A DNA stretch of 64,000 nt from Lachnospiraceae bacterium (GTDB lineage Bacteria; Bacillota; Clostridia; Lachnospirales; Lachnospiraceae), in the NCBI GenBank assembly GCA_017470735.1, contig JAFUYB010000042.1, forward strand, positions 1 through 64,000. Direction: 5' to 3'. A program made the translations under genes and the position numbers. The notes below the pieces were generated by a model. It had not been told where the DNA came from. It made no database searches and worked only from the letters and a program-made list of their open reading frames with translations. Below are positions 33,453 to 41,779 of the stretch, one piece after another. The stretch's first letter is position 1; each line of letters starts with the position of its first letter.

Positions 33453-33758
33453 TTAACGGCAGCGGCTTCTCCCTTTTCGCTGTGTTCTGTATTTCTTGTT
33501 GAGTTCCATGCCGAATGTTTTTCCAATGGTTTCAATGATCTCATCAAAGTATGTGAACTGCCAGTTGTTCTTATCAAGATGAGTGCAGTTGTATTTTTTT
33601 ATTGATTCAAGGATCTGTCCTGCCGGATATTTGTGGCTTATCCGCTGTTCTAAAAGGCGCATGAGAACCAAGGTCAGAAAACAGGTTGCAAAATGCGCAT
33701 CGATACGGTCATTCGTGCGTACATAGACCGGGCGTGATTCAAAGCATGTTTTTGACAT
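33453..33758 (-). pseudogene. C-terminal remnant of an IS1634-like transposase
   Basis: About 100 residues of the transposase end are recognisable: ESRPVYVRTNDRIDAHFATCF, LEQRISHKYPAGQIL and a closing KKYRTQR. The catalytic N-terminal two thirds are gone. To the left, 33245-33452 looks like degraded 3' IS sequence (GANPYKHWDCAYF in another frame). It lies inside the tRNA-bounded islet, and 33759-33955 shows no gene. Confidence 0.78.
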
Positions 33759-33955
33759 AAGAGGCGCTTCCTTTCGCTGTGATACGATCGTATTTTTTAG
33801 GATGTTTTATAAGATCCTCTTCAGATAGATTACATTATTTTGAAAAAAGGGATAATTCAAAATTATTTAACATGGTTAGGGAGATCTCTAACAGCGCGGA
33901 CGAGCTATTATTAGACCGTCTTTATGCATACTGTACACAAATATCGAATTAAATG

Positions 33956-34046
33956 AAAAAAGCCAAGATTCAAAGAAGCTTTGAAATCTCAGCCTTTTCT
34001 CACTCCGTTCCCTGAGGGAATCGAACCCCCAACTAATCCTTAGGAG
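33956..34046 (-). repeat. Right 91-bp att-like repeat, within the intact tRNA-Arg
   Basis: Contains the 3' part of the intact tRNA-Arg(CCT) (34006-34046) and its terminator: a hairpin of about 14 bp (GCTGAGATTTCAAAG with CTTTGAATCTTGGC) followed by TTTTTT on the minus strand. Three mismatches to the left copy at 32458-32548. Confidence 0.88.
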
Positions 34047-34077
34047 GGACTTGTTATATCCATTTAACTAAGGGAAC
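34006..34077 (-). tRNA. tRNA-Arg(CCT)
   Basis: Complete cloverleaf: acceptor GTTCCCT/AGGGAAC, D arm GTTA/TAAC, anticodon stem AGTCC/GGATT with loop CTCCTAA (anticodon CCT), four-base variable loop, T arm with TTCGATT loop, discriminator G. CCA is not encoded. It serves as the integration site of the islet on its left. Confidence 0.95.
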
Positions 34078-34092
34078 TGACAAATCCGTTTC

Positions 34093-34120
34093 ATTATAGC
34101 ATTCTTTGGCGGAATGTCAA
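34093..34120 (-). promoter_or_regulatory. Promoter of tRNA-Arg
   Basis: Minus strand: TTGACA (34115-34120), 16-bp spacer ending TGC, TATAAT (34093-34098); an extended consensus promoter 16 bp before the tRNA 5' end. Confidence 0.88.
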
Positions 34121-34161
34121 ATTGAAAAACAGTCTCCGTCTCCCATTTCTTCATACGATGA

Positions 34162-35040
34162 TCATATGCCCGGATGCACCCGGCCCTGCATCCAGATGTT
34201 GCCCTTGAAACGGCGGCCGACTGCAGGCTCGCCGTAGAGGTCTGCCGCATTGATGCATACATCAAATACGATCTCATTGCACTCCAGCTTCATCACATAT
34301 AAGGTCTCGGCCGAATGATGGTTGATCACTTTTTTGCATTCGAGAATCTCACCGAGTACCGCATACTTGTCACTCTCAATGCCGCTCGGCATAAAAAACG
34401 ATGTCACGATCGAATACACATCTTCATGCTCGATCCGGTCGGAAAGCATCGCATAAGTATCCATATCATCCAGCGCCAGCTCCTCATATGCTTCGGCATC
34501 CCCATCCTTTGCGGCATTCAGCAATTCAATATGCTTCTCTGAGTATTTCTGAACATTTTCCACCTGCTTCGCAGTCGAAAAAATCGGCATCAGGATTTTC
34601 CCCTCAGTTGACAATGCACCGAGTGTCGTTCCGCCAAAATCCACGACCTTATGGTTGCGCTGTTCCGATTCCAAAATCGTAAGCATATCCTGCACATAAA
34701 AAATCAGGTCGATCCCCAAACGCAGATCATCGCACAGACCCAAAAAGCTTTCCCGCGCCGATTCGCGGATCACCTCCGCCGGTACCTTGGTCGACACCTC
34801 GCGCCCATAGCGGTATGGGAAATAATAATCCATTACAAAATGCCCGTCATCATTGTACATCCCGCGCATTGCGATACCCATTCCCGGAGCAATTTCCCTC
34901 CGCAGCTCCACAAACTCATTGCCCTCGGTGTCGAGCGCCGTCTGATGGTAATCCGGATTGCGACGGATCTCAAACAGCATCCGGTCTAAATCCCTCTTGT
35001 GCAGATTGGAAAAACCGATCGCCCTTAAATATTTATGCAT
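34162..35040 (-). CDS. DUF3881 family protein
   Basis: A 292-residue cytoplasmic protein of the DUF3881 family, seen mainly in Lachnospiraceae and near parB. Characteristic parts are the start MHKYLRAIGFSNLHKRDLD, the central RNHKVVDFGGTTLGAL and 'SFFMPSGIESDKYAVLGEI', which gives the protein an odd mixture of beta-rich segments with no clear catalytic site. Function is unknown. GGAG precedes the ATG. It is downstream of the DUF4446 gene and parB on the same strand and may be co-transcribed. Confidence 0.8.
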   Translation of the reverse strand: MHKYLRAIGFSNLHKRDLDRMLFEIRRNPDYHQTALDTEGNEFVELRREIAPGMGIAMRGMYNDDGHFVMDYYFPYRYGREVSTKVPAEVIRESARESFLGLCDDLRLGIDLIFYVQDMLTILESEQRNHKVVDFGGTTLGALSTEGKILMPIFSTAKQVENVQKYSEKHIELLNAAKDGDAEAYEELALDDMDTYAMLSDRIEHEDVYSIVTSFFMPSGIESDKYAVLGEILECKKVINHHSAETLYVMKLECNEIVFDVCINAADLYGEPAVGRRFKGNIWMQGRVHPGI

Positions 35041-35081
35041 ACTGTCTCCATTCCAAAATTTCTGTTCAAGTTTAGCCCATC

Positions 35082-35576
35082 TTACTTCTCACCCAGAGCC
35101 ATAGACAATGCTTCTTCTTCCTCCTCAGCCAAAGCGACAATCGAATTGGTATCGATGATCTCCTTGACATAGGAATAGCAGCCCTCCCGTGAATGAACCA
35201 CATTCAAAATAAAACCGTCATTTTTCTCATCCAGCATACAGAGGGTAAAGGACAGCTTGCCTCCCATCTCCTGCAATGCGTCATATTTTACCAGACCAAA
35301 TTTACGGAAATTCTGCTTTGCCTTGCGGAACAATGTGTCAATGTTGCGTTCATTTGCCGCATTCGCCTCAACCAGACTGTCTACCTGATTCAGCCGGTCG
35401 ATCAGCGTATCCTCCAAAGACTTGCCATCGTTACCCAGCATAAAAATCTCATAAGCCTTCCGCAGCTTACGCTGTCTCGCCGCATTGATGATCATTACGA
35501 TGATTAACAACAGCACCAGTGCTGCCAATCCGATTACAACATAATCGCTGTCTATTCCTAAATAATACTCTATCAT
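35082..35576 (-). CDS. DUF4446 family membrane protein
   Basis: A 164-residue protein with one N-terminal membrane helix (about 14-35, VVIGLAALVLLLIIVMIINAA), a coiled-coil-like segment and a C-terminal domain with 'KYDALQEMGGKLSFTLCMLDEKNDGFILN' that defines DUF4446. This family is found directly beside parB in Clostridia; the function is not known. The ATG at 35576 has GGAG upstream; a TTG four codons earlier is less likely. It follows parB by 57 bp. Confidence 0.85.
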   Translation of the reverse strand: MIEYYLGIDSDYVVIGLAALVLLLIIVMIINAARQRKLRKAYEIFMLGNDGKSLEDTLIDRLNQVDSLVEANAANERNIDTLFRKAKQNFRKFGLVKYDALQEMGGKLSFTLCMLDEKNDGFILNVVHSREGCYSYVKEIIDTNSIVALAEEEEEALSMALGEK

Positions 35577-35633
35577 TTTCTTCTCCAACTATTCTCTTCT
35601 GCTAATCGTTTTTTTCGCCATGCTGATATGCCG

Positions 35634-36524
35634 TCACGCCAGAGTCTCCAGTTTGCCGATCAACACATCCAAATCGTCTGCGGAATAATATTCAATCTCG
35701 ATCTTTCCCTTCTGACTGTCCTTTGCATTGATGCTGACCTTCGTTCCCAGGATTCCTTTGAGCTTTTCTTCCTGCTCTGACAAAATTGCCGCCAGCTTCT
35801 CATCGATCTTCGGTGCTTCCGCCGTCTTCTTTGAAGCTTCCTGCTGCAATCTCTTTACTTCTTTTTCTACATCACGGACAGAAAGTTTTTTGTCCAATAC
35901 CTGCTGCGCAAATTCGTACTGCTGCTCCGGATTGGCTATGCCAAGAATCGCGCGGGCATGTCCGGTTGAAATCAGATCCTCGATCAACATTTGCTGCACC
36001 CGCTCATCGAGCTTTAATAACCGCATCGAATTGGTCACCGCTGTCCGGCTCTTGTTGACACGGTCTGCCACTTCATCCTGCTTCAGATGAAATTCATCGA
36101 GCAGCCGTTTATATGCCTGTGCCTCTTCAATCGGGTTCAGATCCTCCCGCTGGATATTTTCAATCAGGGAAATCTCCACGATTTCCTGCTCGGATATATC
36201 CTTAATGATCACCGGTACCTCGGTTAGACCTGCCATCTTCGCCGCGCGCCAGCGCCGCTCACCCGCGATGATCTCATAATACCCATCCCGCTCTTTGACA
36301 AGCAATGGCTGGATGATGCCATACTGCTTGATATTTTCCGACAGTTCGATCAGGCTGTCCTCATTAAACTGTTTTCGTGGCTGCTTTCGATTTGGTTCAA
36401 CCTTATTGATGTCCAATGTCAGTTCTGCGGCGGATGCCTTTTCTTCTTTATTCTTTCCGGTGCCGCTGTCTGGAATCAGTGCGCCAAGCCCTTTGCCAAG
36501 TCCGCCTTTTTTCTTTGCTGCCAT
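35634..36524 (-). CDS. parB: Chromosome partitioning protein ParB (Spo0J)
   Basis: CTP-dependent clamp that loads at parS and spreads over the origin region, recruiting SMC and ParA. The 296 residues contain the ParB N-terminal CTPase domain with GERRWRAAKMAGLTEVPVII, the 'ENIQREDLNPIEEAQAYKRLL' arm, the KorB-like helix-turn-helix (KQDEVADRVNKSRTAVTNSMRLLKL read around residues 150-175), and a C-terminal dimer domain. Its target, two perfect parS sites, lies 1.9 kb upstream. 87 bp after parA. Confidence 0.96.
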   Translation of the reverse strand: MAAKKKGGLGKGLGALIPDSGTGKNKEEKASAAELTLDINKVEPNRKQPRKQFNEDSLIELSENIKQYGIIQPLLVKERDGYYEIIAGERRWRAAKMAGLTEVPVIIKDISEQEIVEISLIENIQREDLNPIEEAQAYKRLLDEFHLKQDEVADRVNKSRTAVTNSMRLLKLDERVQQMLIEDLISTGHARAILGIANPEQQYEFAQQVLDKKLSVRDVEKEVKRLQQEASKKTAEAPKIDEKLAAILSEQEEKLKGILGTKVSINAKDSQKGKIEIEYYSADDLDVLIGKLETLA

Positions 36525-36611
36525 AGATTACCTCTCAAATGTATTTACTATTTTTCCTGCTGCCTGCTCTTTTGCAACAATCTAAATGATACATCGCCTG
36601 CTTTGCAAAAG

Positions 36612-37385
36612 TCATTTTCTTGCCAGTACTTCTTTTGCCAGATTGCGGTAGCTTTCCGCTCCGGTTGATTTTCCATCGTATAAATGAATCGGCAGTCCAT
36701 GCGACGGTGCTTCTGCCAGACGCACATTTCTGGGAATGATCGTATTGTAAATCTTTGCCTGTAAATTTTCCTTTACCGTATCGATCACTTCCGCGGACAA
36801 TTTTGTCCTCGCATCGTACATCGTAAATACAACGCCATCGATCACCAGCTTGTCATTCAGCCTTTCATGAACGAGCTCGATCGTCCGGATCAGCTGTGCG
36901 ATTCCCTCAAGCGCGTAATACTCACACTGGATCGGTACCAGGATGCTGTCTGCCGTTGTCATTGCATTGACTGTCAGCATGTTCAGTGACGGCGGACAAT
37001 CGATCATAATGTAATCGTAATCATCACGGATATAATCAACCGCATTCTTTAATATATACTCCCGTTCCATTTCACCGATCAATTCAATCTCTGCTCCGGC
37101 AAGATTCACGCTGGACGGAATGATCTGCAAGGTCGGAATATTTTCTACATTCACAATACTTTCCCGGATACTGCATTGATTCAGCATCAGCTCGTAAACG
37201 GTCTTTTCGGAATCCGCGATACTTTCCTTGTCAAGTCCAAATCCACTTGTCGTATTCCCCTGCGGGTCGAGGTCAATGACCAATACCTTCTTCCCCGCTT
37301 CCGCCAGACAGGCTGACAGATTGATCGCTGTCGTCGTCTTCCCGACTCCTCCCTTTTGGTTTGCTATTGCTATGATCTTTCCCAT
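36612..37385 (-). CDS. parA: Chromosome partitioning ATPase ParA (Soj)
   Basis: P-loop ATPase that works with ParB in origin segregation and, in Bacillus, regulates DnaA. The 257 residues show the deviant Walker A KGGVGKTTTAINL, Walker A' DLDPQGNTTSGFG, Walker B IMIDCPPSLN, and the end YRNLAKEVLARK. Full length, cytoplasmic, DNA-binding in its ATP form. It heads the parA-parB-DUF4446-DUF3881 set. The usual upstream rsmG and noc genes are not adjacent. Confidence 0.96.
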   Translation of the reverse strand: MGKIIAIANQKGGVGKTTTAINLSACLAEAGKKVLVIDLDPQGNTTSGFGLDKESIADSEKTVYELMLNQCSIRESIVNVENIPTLQIIPSSVNLAGAEIELIGEMEREYILKNAVDYIRDDYDYIMIDCPPSLNMLTVNAMTTADSILVPIQCEYYALEGIAQLIRTIELVHERLNDKLVIDGVVFTMYDARTKLSAEVIDTVKENLQAKIYNTIIPRNVRLAEAPSHGLPIHLYDGKSTGAESYRNLAKEVLARK

Positions 37386-37526
37386 ATAATTTTATCTCAC
37401 TTTCTTTTATTGTTCTATTTACATATCGCATCTGCTTTGGTGTGAATTTTTGGAAATTAGTATTGTTTCACATTGTCTGCTTGTTTCATCATTAGATTTA
37501 TTCCCGCGAAGCAATGAGGAAAATGG

Positions 37527-37943
37527 TCATTTATAACCATTTGACTCTTTCAGCAAATTCCCATAATGTTCTTTCAGATTCTCTTCCATTCGTCTGAATT
37601 CGGAAACATAATTCCGCAAAATCTTGTTTACCAGCTCTGTTGCCGCTGCCTCATTGTAGATATATGCCATATTGTTTCGCTCTGACAGCATTTGGATCCA
37701 TATCTCTTCATCCATAAAATCGTAAATTTGATACGCTTCCTTGATAATCTCCCGCGGAGATCCGGTATCTGCTTCTTTGCGACCCTCATACTTCATCAGA
37801 TCTTTCAAAAGCTTCCACCCCAACTCAAACTGTATGAAAAATTTGTCTATGATACCACTTTTTATGAATTCATTATTCAAATCCTCATCCTTTGCCCTAT
37901 TTAATACAGAAAGATGGGACTCATATTGATCAAACCGTTTCAT
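37527..37943 (-). CDS. HEPN-like nucleotidyltransferase substrate-binding protein (HI0074 family)
   Basis: A 138-residue helical protein of the HI0074/KNTase C-terminal HEPN-like group, normally the partner of a minimal nucleotidyltransferase (MNT) in a toxin-antitoxin pair. Seen are FIQFELGWKLLKDLMKYEG, SPREIIKEAYQ and 'WIQMLSERNNMAYIYNEA'; the RNxxxH RNase motif of toxic HEPN proteins appears only as ERNNMAY, so RNase activity is doubtful. The start at 37943 overlaps the MNT gene's 3' end by 14 bases. The MNT gene is frameshifted, leaving this partner unpaired. Confidence 0.85.
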   Translation of the reverse strand: MKRFDQYESHLSVLNRAKDEDLNNEFIKSGIIDKFFIQFELGWKLLKDLMKYEGRKEADTGSPREIIKEAYQIYDFMDEEIWIQMLSERNNMAYIYNEAAATELVNKILRNYVSEFRRMEENLKEHYGNLLKESNGYK

Positions 37944-38243
37944 ACAAGACAATACCCTCTTTTTCTATTGATTCCATCAATTCATCTGATATATTATTTG
38001 ATAAATCGACTACATCAAAAGTCAATAATGTTGGAACCTTTTCTTCAATATCCAATGAGAACATAGATATATTTCCACCTTTGACAGCCAAATCTATATC
38101 GCTTGCTCTTCCGTAATCTCCTTTGCTCTTGAACCAAACAAAATCACTTTTTGTAATTTGTGCTCTTCTGCGAGTATTGTTATTTCTTCCAATACTTTTT
38201 TCTTTAATCCAAATCTTGTTTCAGAATGGCTTTTCTGTTCCAT
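37930..38243 (-). pseudogene. MNT-type nucleotidyltransferase, broken by one-base deletion
   Basis: From ATG 38243 the frame reads MEQKSHSETRFGL...VILFGSRAK and then leaves the family pattern at about 38120, ending at an in-frame TAG. In another frame it continues as GDYGRASDIDLAVKGG... to a TGA at 37930. Adding one G to the GG at 38120-38121 restores LFGSRAKGDYGRASDIDLAV, the GSxxxGDxxxxSDIDL active site of minimal nucleotidyltransferases. AAAGGA lies before the ATG. A sequencing error is possible; otherwise the HEPN/MNT pair is inactive. Confidence 0.83.
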
Positions 38244-38410
38244 TTTGTCCTTTCGCAACAAGCCAATCACAATATTGAATTGATTGAACCCAATACTTTA
38301 CTTTATTTCTGCCGTGCGTTTTTACAGTATATCACTTGTGAAACATAAAATCTATATTGAGATTTTTTGTCTTTGAAGATATTCTATACAAGATATAGGT
38401 TGTTAATTTA

Positions 38411-38426
38411 TGTTTCACGTGAAACA
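38411..38426. promoter_or_regulatory. parS site 1
   Basis: Perfect 16-bp parS, TGTTTCACGTGAAACA, the loading site of ParB. It lies between the MNT remnant and the unknown gene at 38511. A half-match (TGTGAAACA) occurs at about 38336. Confidence 0.97.
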
Positions 38427-38506
38427 TTTTTCTCGCTTTCCAATATTTTGTTTATATAATTTTTCTATAAAACAAGATATTGGATTTTTGAGAATAGAGT
38501 AGAAAA

Positions 38507-38522
38507 TGTTTCACGTGAAACA
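38507..38522. promoter_or_regulatory. parS site 2, overlapping a stop codon
   Basis: A second perfect TGTTTCACGTGAAACA, 96 bp from the first. Read on the minus strand it encodes Cys-Phe-Thr-stop, the last residues of the gene at 38511-39326. Confidence 0.97.
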
Positions 38523-39326
38523 ATAATTTAAAAAACTAGATGTTGTGGCAGAATTGTTTTCATTCATTATCGTATTTGTCCGGACTTCACTTCCAATCCG
38601 TCGCGCAGCATTATATAAATCCGGATCTACCGACTGCAGATAATGCAAGTACCGCGTTTCAATATTACGGCATGGTGTACCGCTCATCAACCAATTTGCA
38701 ATATCTTCAATCGAAGCATTCATCCCCTCATCATCAACGGAATGCATTTTCAGACGATCATTCTCATTCCCATCCTTTGTAAATGTGTAACGTCCGTCTT
38801 CAGAATATAGCGTGTCTGACCAGCCATATTTTGCGGCAGCTTCGTCGCGAATCATCACATTAAACGCTTTCCTTCCGACACCGTAGACATCCCTTGTATC
38901 CATATCAATATCCAGCTTACCTGCCGCAACAGCCGTTTGCACCAATTCATATTCAGAAATCATTTTTCCGTGATAATACACATTTGTGTCTTTCAACTCA
39001 TCAAACCGCTCCAGTAATTCCACCGCCTTTATTTTTTCGGAATCAATGTCCGAAAAATCCTTCTCCACCTTACTCCCTACCGTTTTTGCGTTAGGATTTG
39101 TTCCGCTGATTTTTGTGCTGCCATAATATTGGTTTATCATATCAGCAGAAATCTCCACCGCAACAAAACCGAATGCATTCCTATTCTGCGACGAAATTGT
39201 ATTGTGAGATGATGACGCTGACATTCTGCTTATCGTTCTTCGATTACCCGAAGAAGCTTTTCTTGTCAGGATATTCATTGCTATTTGATGTCTCGATTGC
39301 ATTGCCGTTATACCTGCCATATCCAT
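38511..39326 (-). CDS. Protein of unknown function ending in a parS site
   Basis: A 271-residue soluble protein I do not recognise. The first ~55 residues are Ser/Arg/Asn-rich and likely disordered; the rest is mixed helix and strand with 'AVEISADMINQYYGSTKISGTNP', 'ELLERFDELKDTNVYYHGKMISEYELVQTAVAAG' in part, and 'SIEDIANWLMSGTPCRNIETRYLHYLQSVDPDLYNAARRIGSE'. No signal peptide or membrane helix. AAAGGA stands eight bases before the ATG. The stop codon is inside parS site 2, so the gene end and the parS are under joint constraint. It follows a terminator and stands alone. Confidence 0.7.
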   Translation of the reverse strand: MDMAGITAMQSRHQIAMNILTRKASSGNRRTISRMSASSSHNTISSQNRNAFGFVAVEISADMINQYYGSTKISGTNPNAKTVGSKVEKDFSDIDSEKIKAVELLERFDELKDTNVYYHGKMISEYELVQTAVAAGKLDIDMDTRDVYGVGRKAFNVMIRDEAAAKYGWSDTLYSEDGRYTFTKDGNENDRLKMHSVDDEGMNASIEDIANWLMSGTPCRNIETRYLHYLQSVDPDLYNAARRIGSEVRTNTIMNENNSATTSSFLNYCFT

Positions 39327-39354
39327 ATCACAAGTCCTTTCATATTTTGATAAA

Positions 39355-39396
39355 CAAAAAGCACAGAAATCCCCTTCTCTAATGAAATCCCTGTGC
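39355..39396 (-). terminator. Terminator of the HAD phosphatase gene
   Basis: Arms GCACAG (39361-39366) and CTGTGC (39391-39396); on the minus strand the stem is followed by TTTTTG. It separates the HAD gene from the gene ending in parS. Confidence 0.5.
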
Positions 39397-39492
39397 CCAT
39401 CCGTGGCAATTTTCCTTTATCATTCATTCCTTGAACGACAACGGTTCTGTCTCACTGCTCACGAGTTATATCGGCTCAAATATGAAATTTCC

Positions 39493-40266
39493 TTAATGCA
39501 CAATTCCCAGTTTTACCAATGCCTTCCAAATCCCGTCTTCATCAATGTCATCTGTCACATGATCCGCAGCATGCTTTACATCATCCGTGGCATTACCCAT
39601 GGCAATACCTATTCTCACAAACTCCAGCATTTCGATATCATTTTCACTGTCACCAAATGCCATAGTTTCTTCCGGTGAAATATCATTCTGTCCCAAATAA
39701 TATGCTATTCCCTGAACCTTACTTCCATCCACAGGCAGAATATCGACCGCGCGGTCATGCCAGCGTGTTACACGAAGACCTACTAAACGCTTTTCAAATT
39801 CAACCCCTGCTGCCTCGTCACCATAAGCCATAGCCAAAAATATATCACCACCGTGATATGACCCGACGCAGGGAATACTTGAATAAATATCCTTCTGCAC
39901 CTGCCGCACATAATCATTGACAAAGTTGATGTAATAGGCATCCTGCTCAACCAATATCAACGGTATTTCTTTTTTCTCAAACAATTCAATAAGACAGTTC
40001 TTGGACTCTCCTACAATTGGATGTGAATGAAGCAGCTCCCATTTTTCATTGTAAATCAGTTGTCCGTTCAAAGTAATATATCCATCAAACGCCAATCCGC
40101 CTAAAGACAGTTCTTCTAATTCCAAGCGGTGACGGCCAGTTGCCATCACTGTCCGTATGCCGGACTGTCGTAATTGTTCCAATGCTTGGACCGTACTTTT
40201 TGGTATGAAACCCGTTTTATGGGAAAGTAATGTTCCGTCAACATCGAAGAATACACATTTTACCAT
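39493..40266 (-). CDS. Cof-type HAD-IIB family phosphatase
   Basis: A 257-residue cytoplasmic phosphatase of the Cof/HAD-IIB type, acting on sugar phosphates or similar small molecules; substrate not known. Motif I is FFDVDGTLLS with the nucleophilic Asp, motif II MATGR, motif III includes the Lys of DGSKVQGIAY, and motif IV is MAFGDSENDIEML. A C2 cap domain lies between. AAGGAAA precedes the ATG. Confidence 0.92.
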   Translation of the reverse strand: MVKCVFFDVDGTLLSHKTGFIPKSTVQALEQLRQSGIRTVMATGRHRLELEELSLGGLAFDGYITLNGQLIYNEKWELLHSHPIVGESKNCLIELFEKKEIPLILVEQDAYYINFVNDYVRQVQKDIYSSIPCVGSYHGGDIFLAMAYGDEAAGVEFEKRLVGLRVTRWHDRAVDILPVDGSKVQGIAYYLGQNDISPEETMAFGDSENDIEMLEFVRIGIAMGNATDDVKHAADHVTDDIDEDGIWKALVKLGIVH

Positions 40267-40337
40267 TGGTCCAAACTTTCCTTATCAAATAATTGCAAGA
40301 GATAATTTAGCGTCTTTCATTCAATGATTATCAGAAG

Positions 40338-40838
40338 TTATTTCAACAGCTTTTCCAATTCACGCTTAGCCCTCATCGGATCAGCAAGCAAAAATGTCAA
40401 TATGGTTTCCAGCTTCGATGCCATCTCATCACTAAGTCTGTCAGGCTGCGGTTCCTCATCCTCATCACCTGCATTGTAAAGATTCTCTTCGTACCATCGG
40501 GAATCTTCGGCTGCCATTTCCAGCTCCCTGACTTCCTGCTTTGCCTCACGGATTTCCCTCTGTAACGCTTCAGATTCTGAAAGCTGCTTTTCCAACGCTT
40601 CCTTCTTTTCTTTTAATTCATCCTGCTTGGCCTGCAGCTCTTTTATTTTCTTCCGGTCTTTATTCTCTATCTCCCTGGGAGTAAAATCCCTGAATACCTT
40701 TTCCGTCTCAGACTCCAGCAGATGGATAAACTTCTCATTTTCAACCAATTCCGTCTCAATATGGCTCAGTTCATCCCTATAGCTATTAACTTCTTTCTCA
40801 TAATGCGCATCCATTTTTTTTAGAAATTCTGCTACCAT
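40338..40838 (-). CDS. Coiled-coil protein of unknown function
   Basis: A 166-residue acidic protein that is almost wholly alpha-helical: residues about 1-115 form a long coiled coil (heptads rich in Glu, Lys and Leu), then an acidic stretch NAGDEDEEPQPD, then a short helix pair ending 'LADPMRAKRELEKLLK'. No membrane helix or catalytic motif. GGGGGA precedes the ATG. It is upstream of the HAD gene on the same strand with 71 bp between. Confidence 0.65.
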   Translation of the reverse strand: MVAEFLKKMDAHYEKEVNSYRDELSHIETELVENEKFIHLLESETEKVFRDFTPREIENKDRKKIKELQAKQDELKEKKEALEKQLSESEALQREIREAKQEVRELEMAAEDSRWYEENLYNAGDEDEEPQPDRLSDEMASKLETILTFLLADPMRAKRELEKLLK

Positions 40839-40998
40839 TATTTCTGTCCCCCTTCAGTCAAATACATCCCGGCATTCATCAAATGTCCATGCACGCATAT
40901 CCATTTTCCTCATTGCTTCGCGGGAGTAAATGAGTAAAACCGACATCCATCGCACTGTCTGCAATCTTTCAAAATCATGTAGCACTGCCGTCTTCTTC

Positions 40999-41676
40999 CT
41001 ACATTGCCATTTTGTCATTTTCATTTTTAATCATACCATGAAATACTTTGCCTATTACGAATAAAGCCAATAATCCTGCAACTGCTACGATCACCACCGT
41101 ATATTTTCCGCTTCCAAACGCCGAACCTCCCAGCGCAGATAAAAACGCTCCCGGAATCCTTCCAAACAGATTCGTCAGAAACCAAACCCAAACCGGAATT
41201 TTTGTCAGCCCTGCCATATAGTTCAGCGGATCCTTCGGCGTGCCGGGCACAATGAAAATCAAAACCATCAGCCTCTCAATCTGCTTTGCATTCTCCAGGC
41301 TCTTGTCATAATTTTCCAGCAATGCAAGCTGTTTCTCAGAAACAAAAACAGAAACCAGCTTCATGCCGAACCGATGAACCATCAGAAAAACAATCGTGCT
41401 TGCAATTGTACACGACAAGACACAAAGCAATGTTCCCCGCACTGGACCGAACACATATCCCGCTGTCAATGTAAATGGCCCCCCGGGCACGACTGCCAGC
41501 ATCACCTGTATCATATTCATCCCCGCAAATGCAAGTATGCCCCAGACTCCTGTGTCACGGATCCATTCACGAATCGCCTGCGGATCCGACACAAATTCTA
41601 TCATCCGCCCGCTTCCGATCCAACCCAGCACGATTACCAGCACAATCGCGCCGGCAACCAGAATTTTTTTTCTCAT
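40999..41676 (-). CDS. TVP38/TMEM64 (DedA-like) membrane protein
   Basis: A 225-residue polytopic membrane protein of the VTT/SNARE-associated family, thought to act in lipid or undecaprenyl-phosphate handling. Seen are an N-terminal helix, the re-entrant-loop signatures 'VVPGGPFTLTAGYVFGPVRGTLL' and 'FIVPGTPKDPLNYMAGLT', and RIPGAFLSALGGSAFG. AAAGGAG five bases before the ATG at 41676 decides the start; an upstream ATG (41730) lacks one. A terminator-like hairpin lies between it and the XRE gene upstream. Confidence 0.9.
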   Translation of the reverse strand: MRKKILVAGAIVLVIVLGWIGSGRMIEFVSDPQAIREWIRDTGVWGILAFAGMNMIQVMLAVVPGGPFTLTAGYVFGPVRGTLLCVLSCTIASTIVFLMVHRFGMKLVSVFVSEKQLALLENYDKSLENAKQIERLMVLIFIVPGTPKDPLNYMAGLTKIPVWVWFLTNLFGRIPGAFLSALGGSAFGSGKYTVVIVAVAGLLALFVIGKVFHGMIKNENDKMAM

Positions 41677-41749
41677 TCCGACTCCTTTCCATCCCATTAT
41701 GCTGGATTGTCGATAATAATACAAGTTCAATTTCCAAATTTACAAAATG

Positions 41750-41775
41750 GAAAGCCCCACTATAACAGCGGGGCA
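41750..41775 (-). terminator. Terminator after the XRE regulator
   Basis: GCCCC (41754-41758) and GGGGC (41770-41774) with an 11-bp loop; on the minus strand followed by TTTCC. The short T run makes it a modest terminator. Confidence 0.5.
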
Positions 41776-41779
41776 ATCA

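Noticed and set aside
33245-33577. 110-codon minus-strand open frame in the islet
   Set aside because: It overlaps the transposase remnant in another frame and reads as decayed insertion-sequence DNA.
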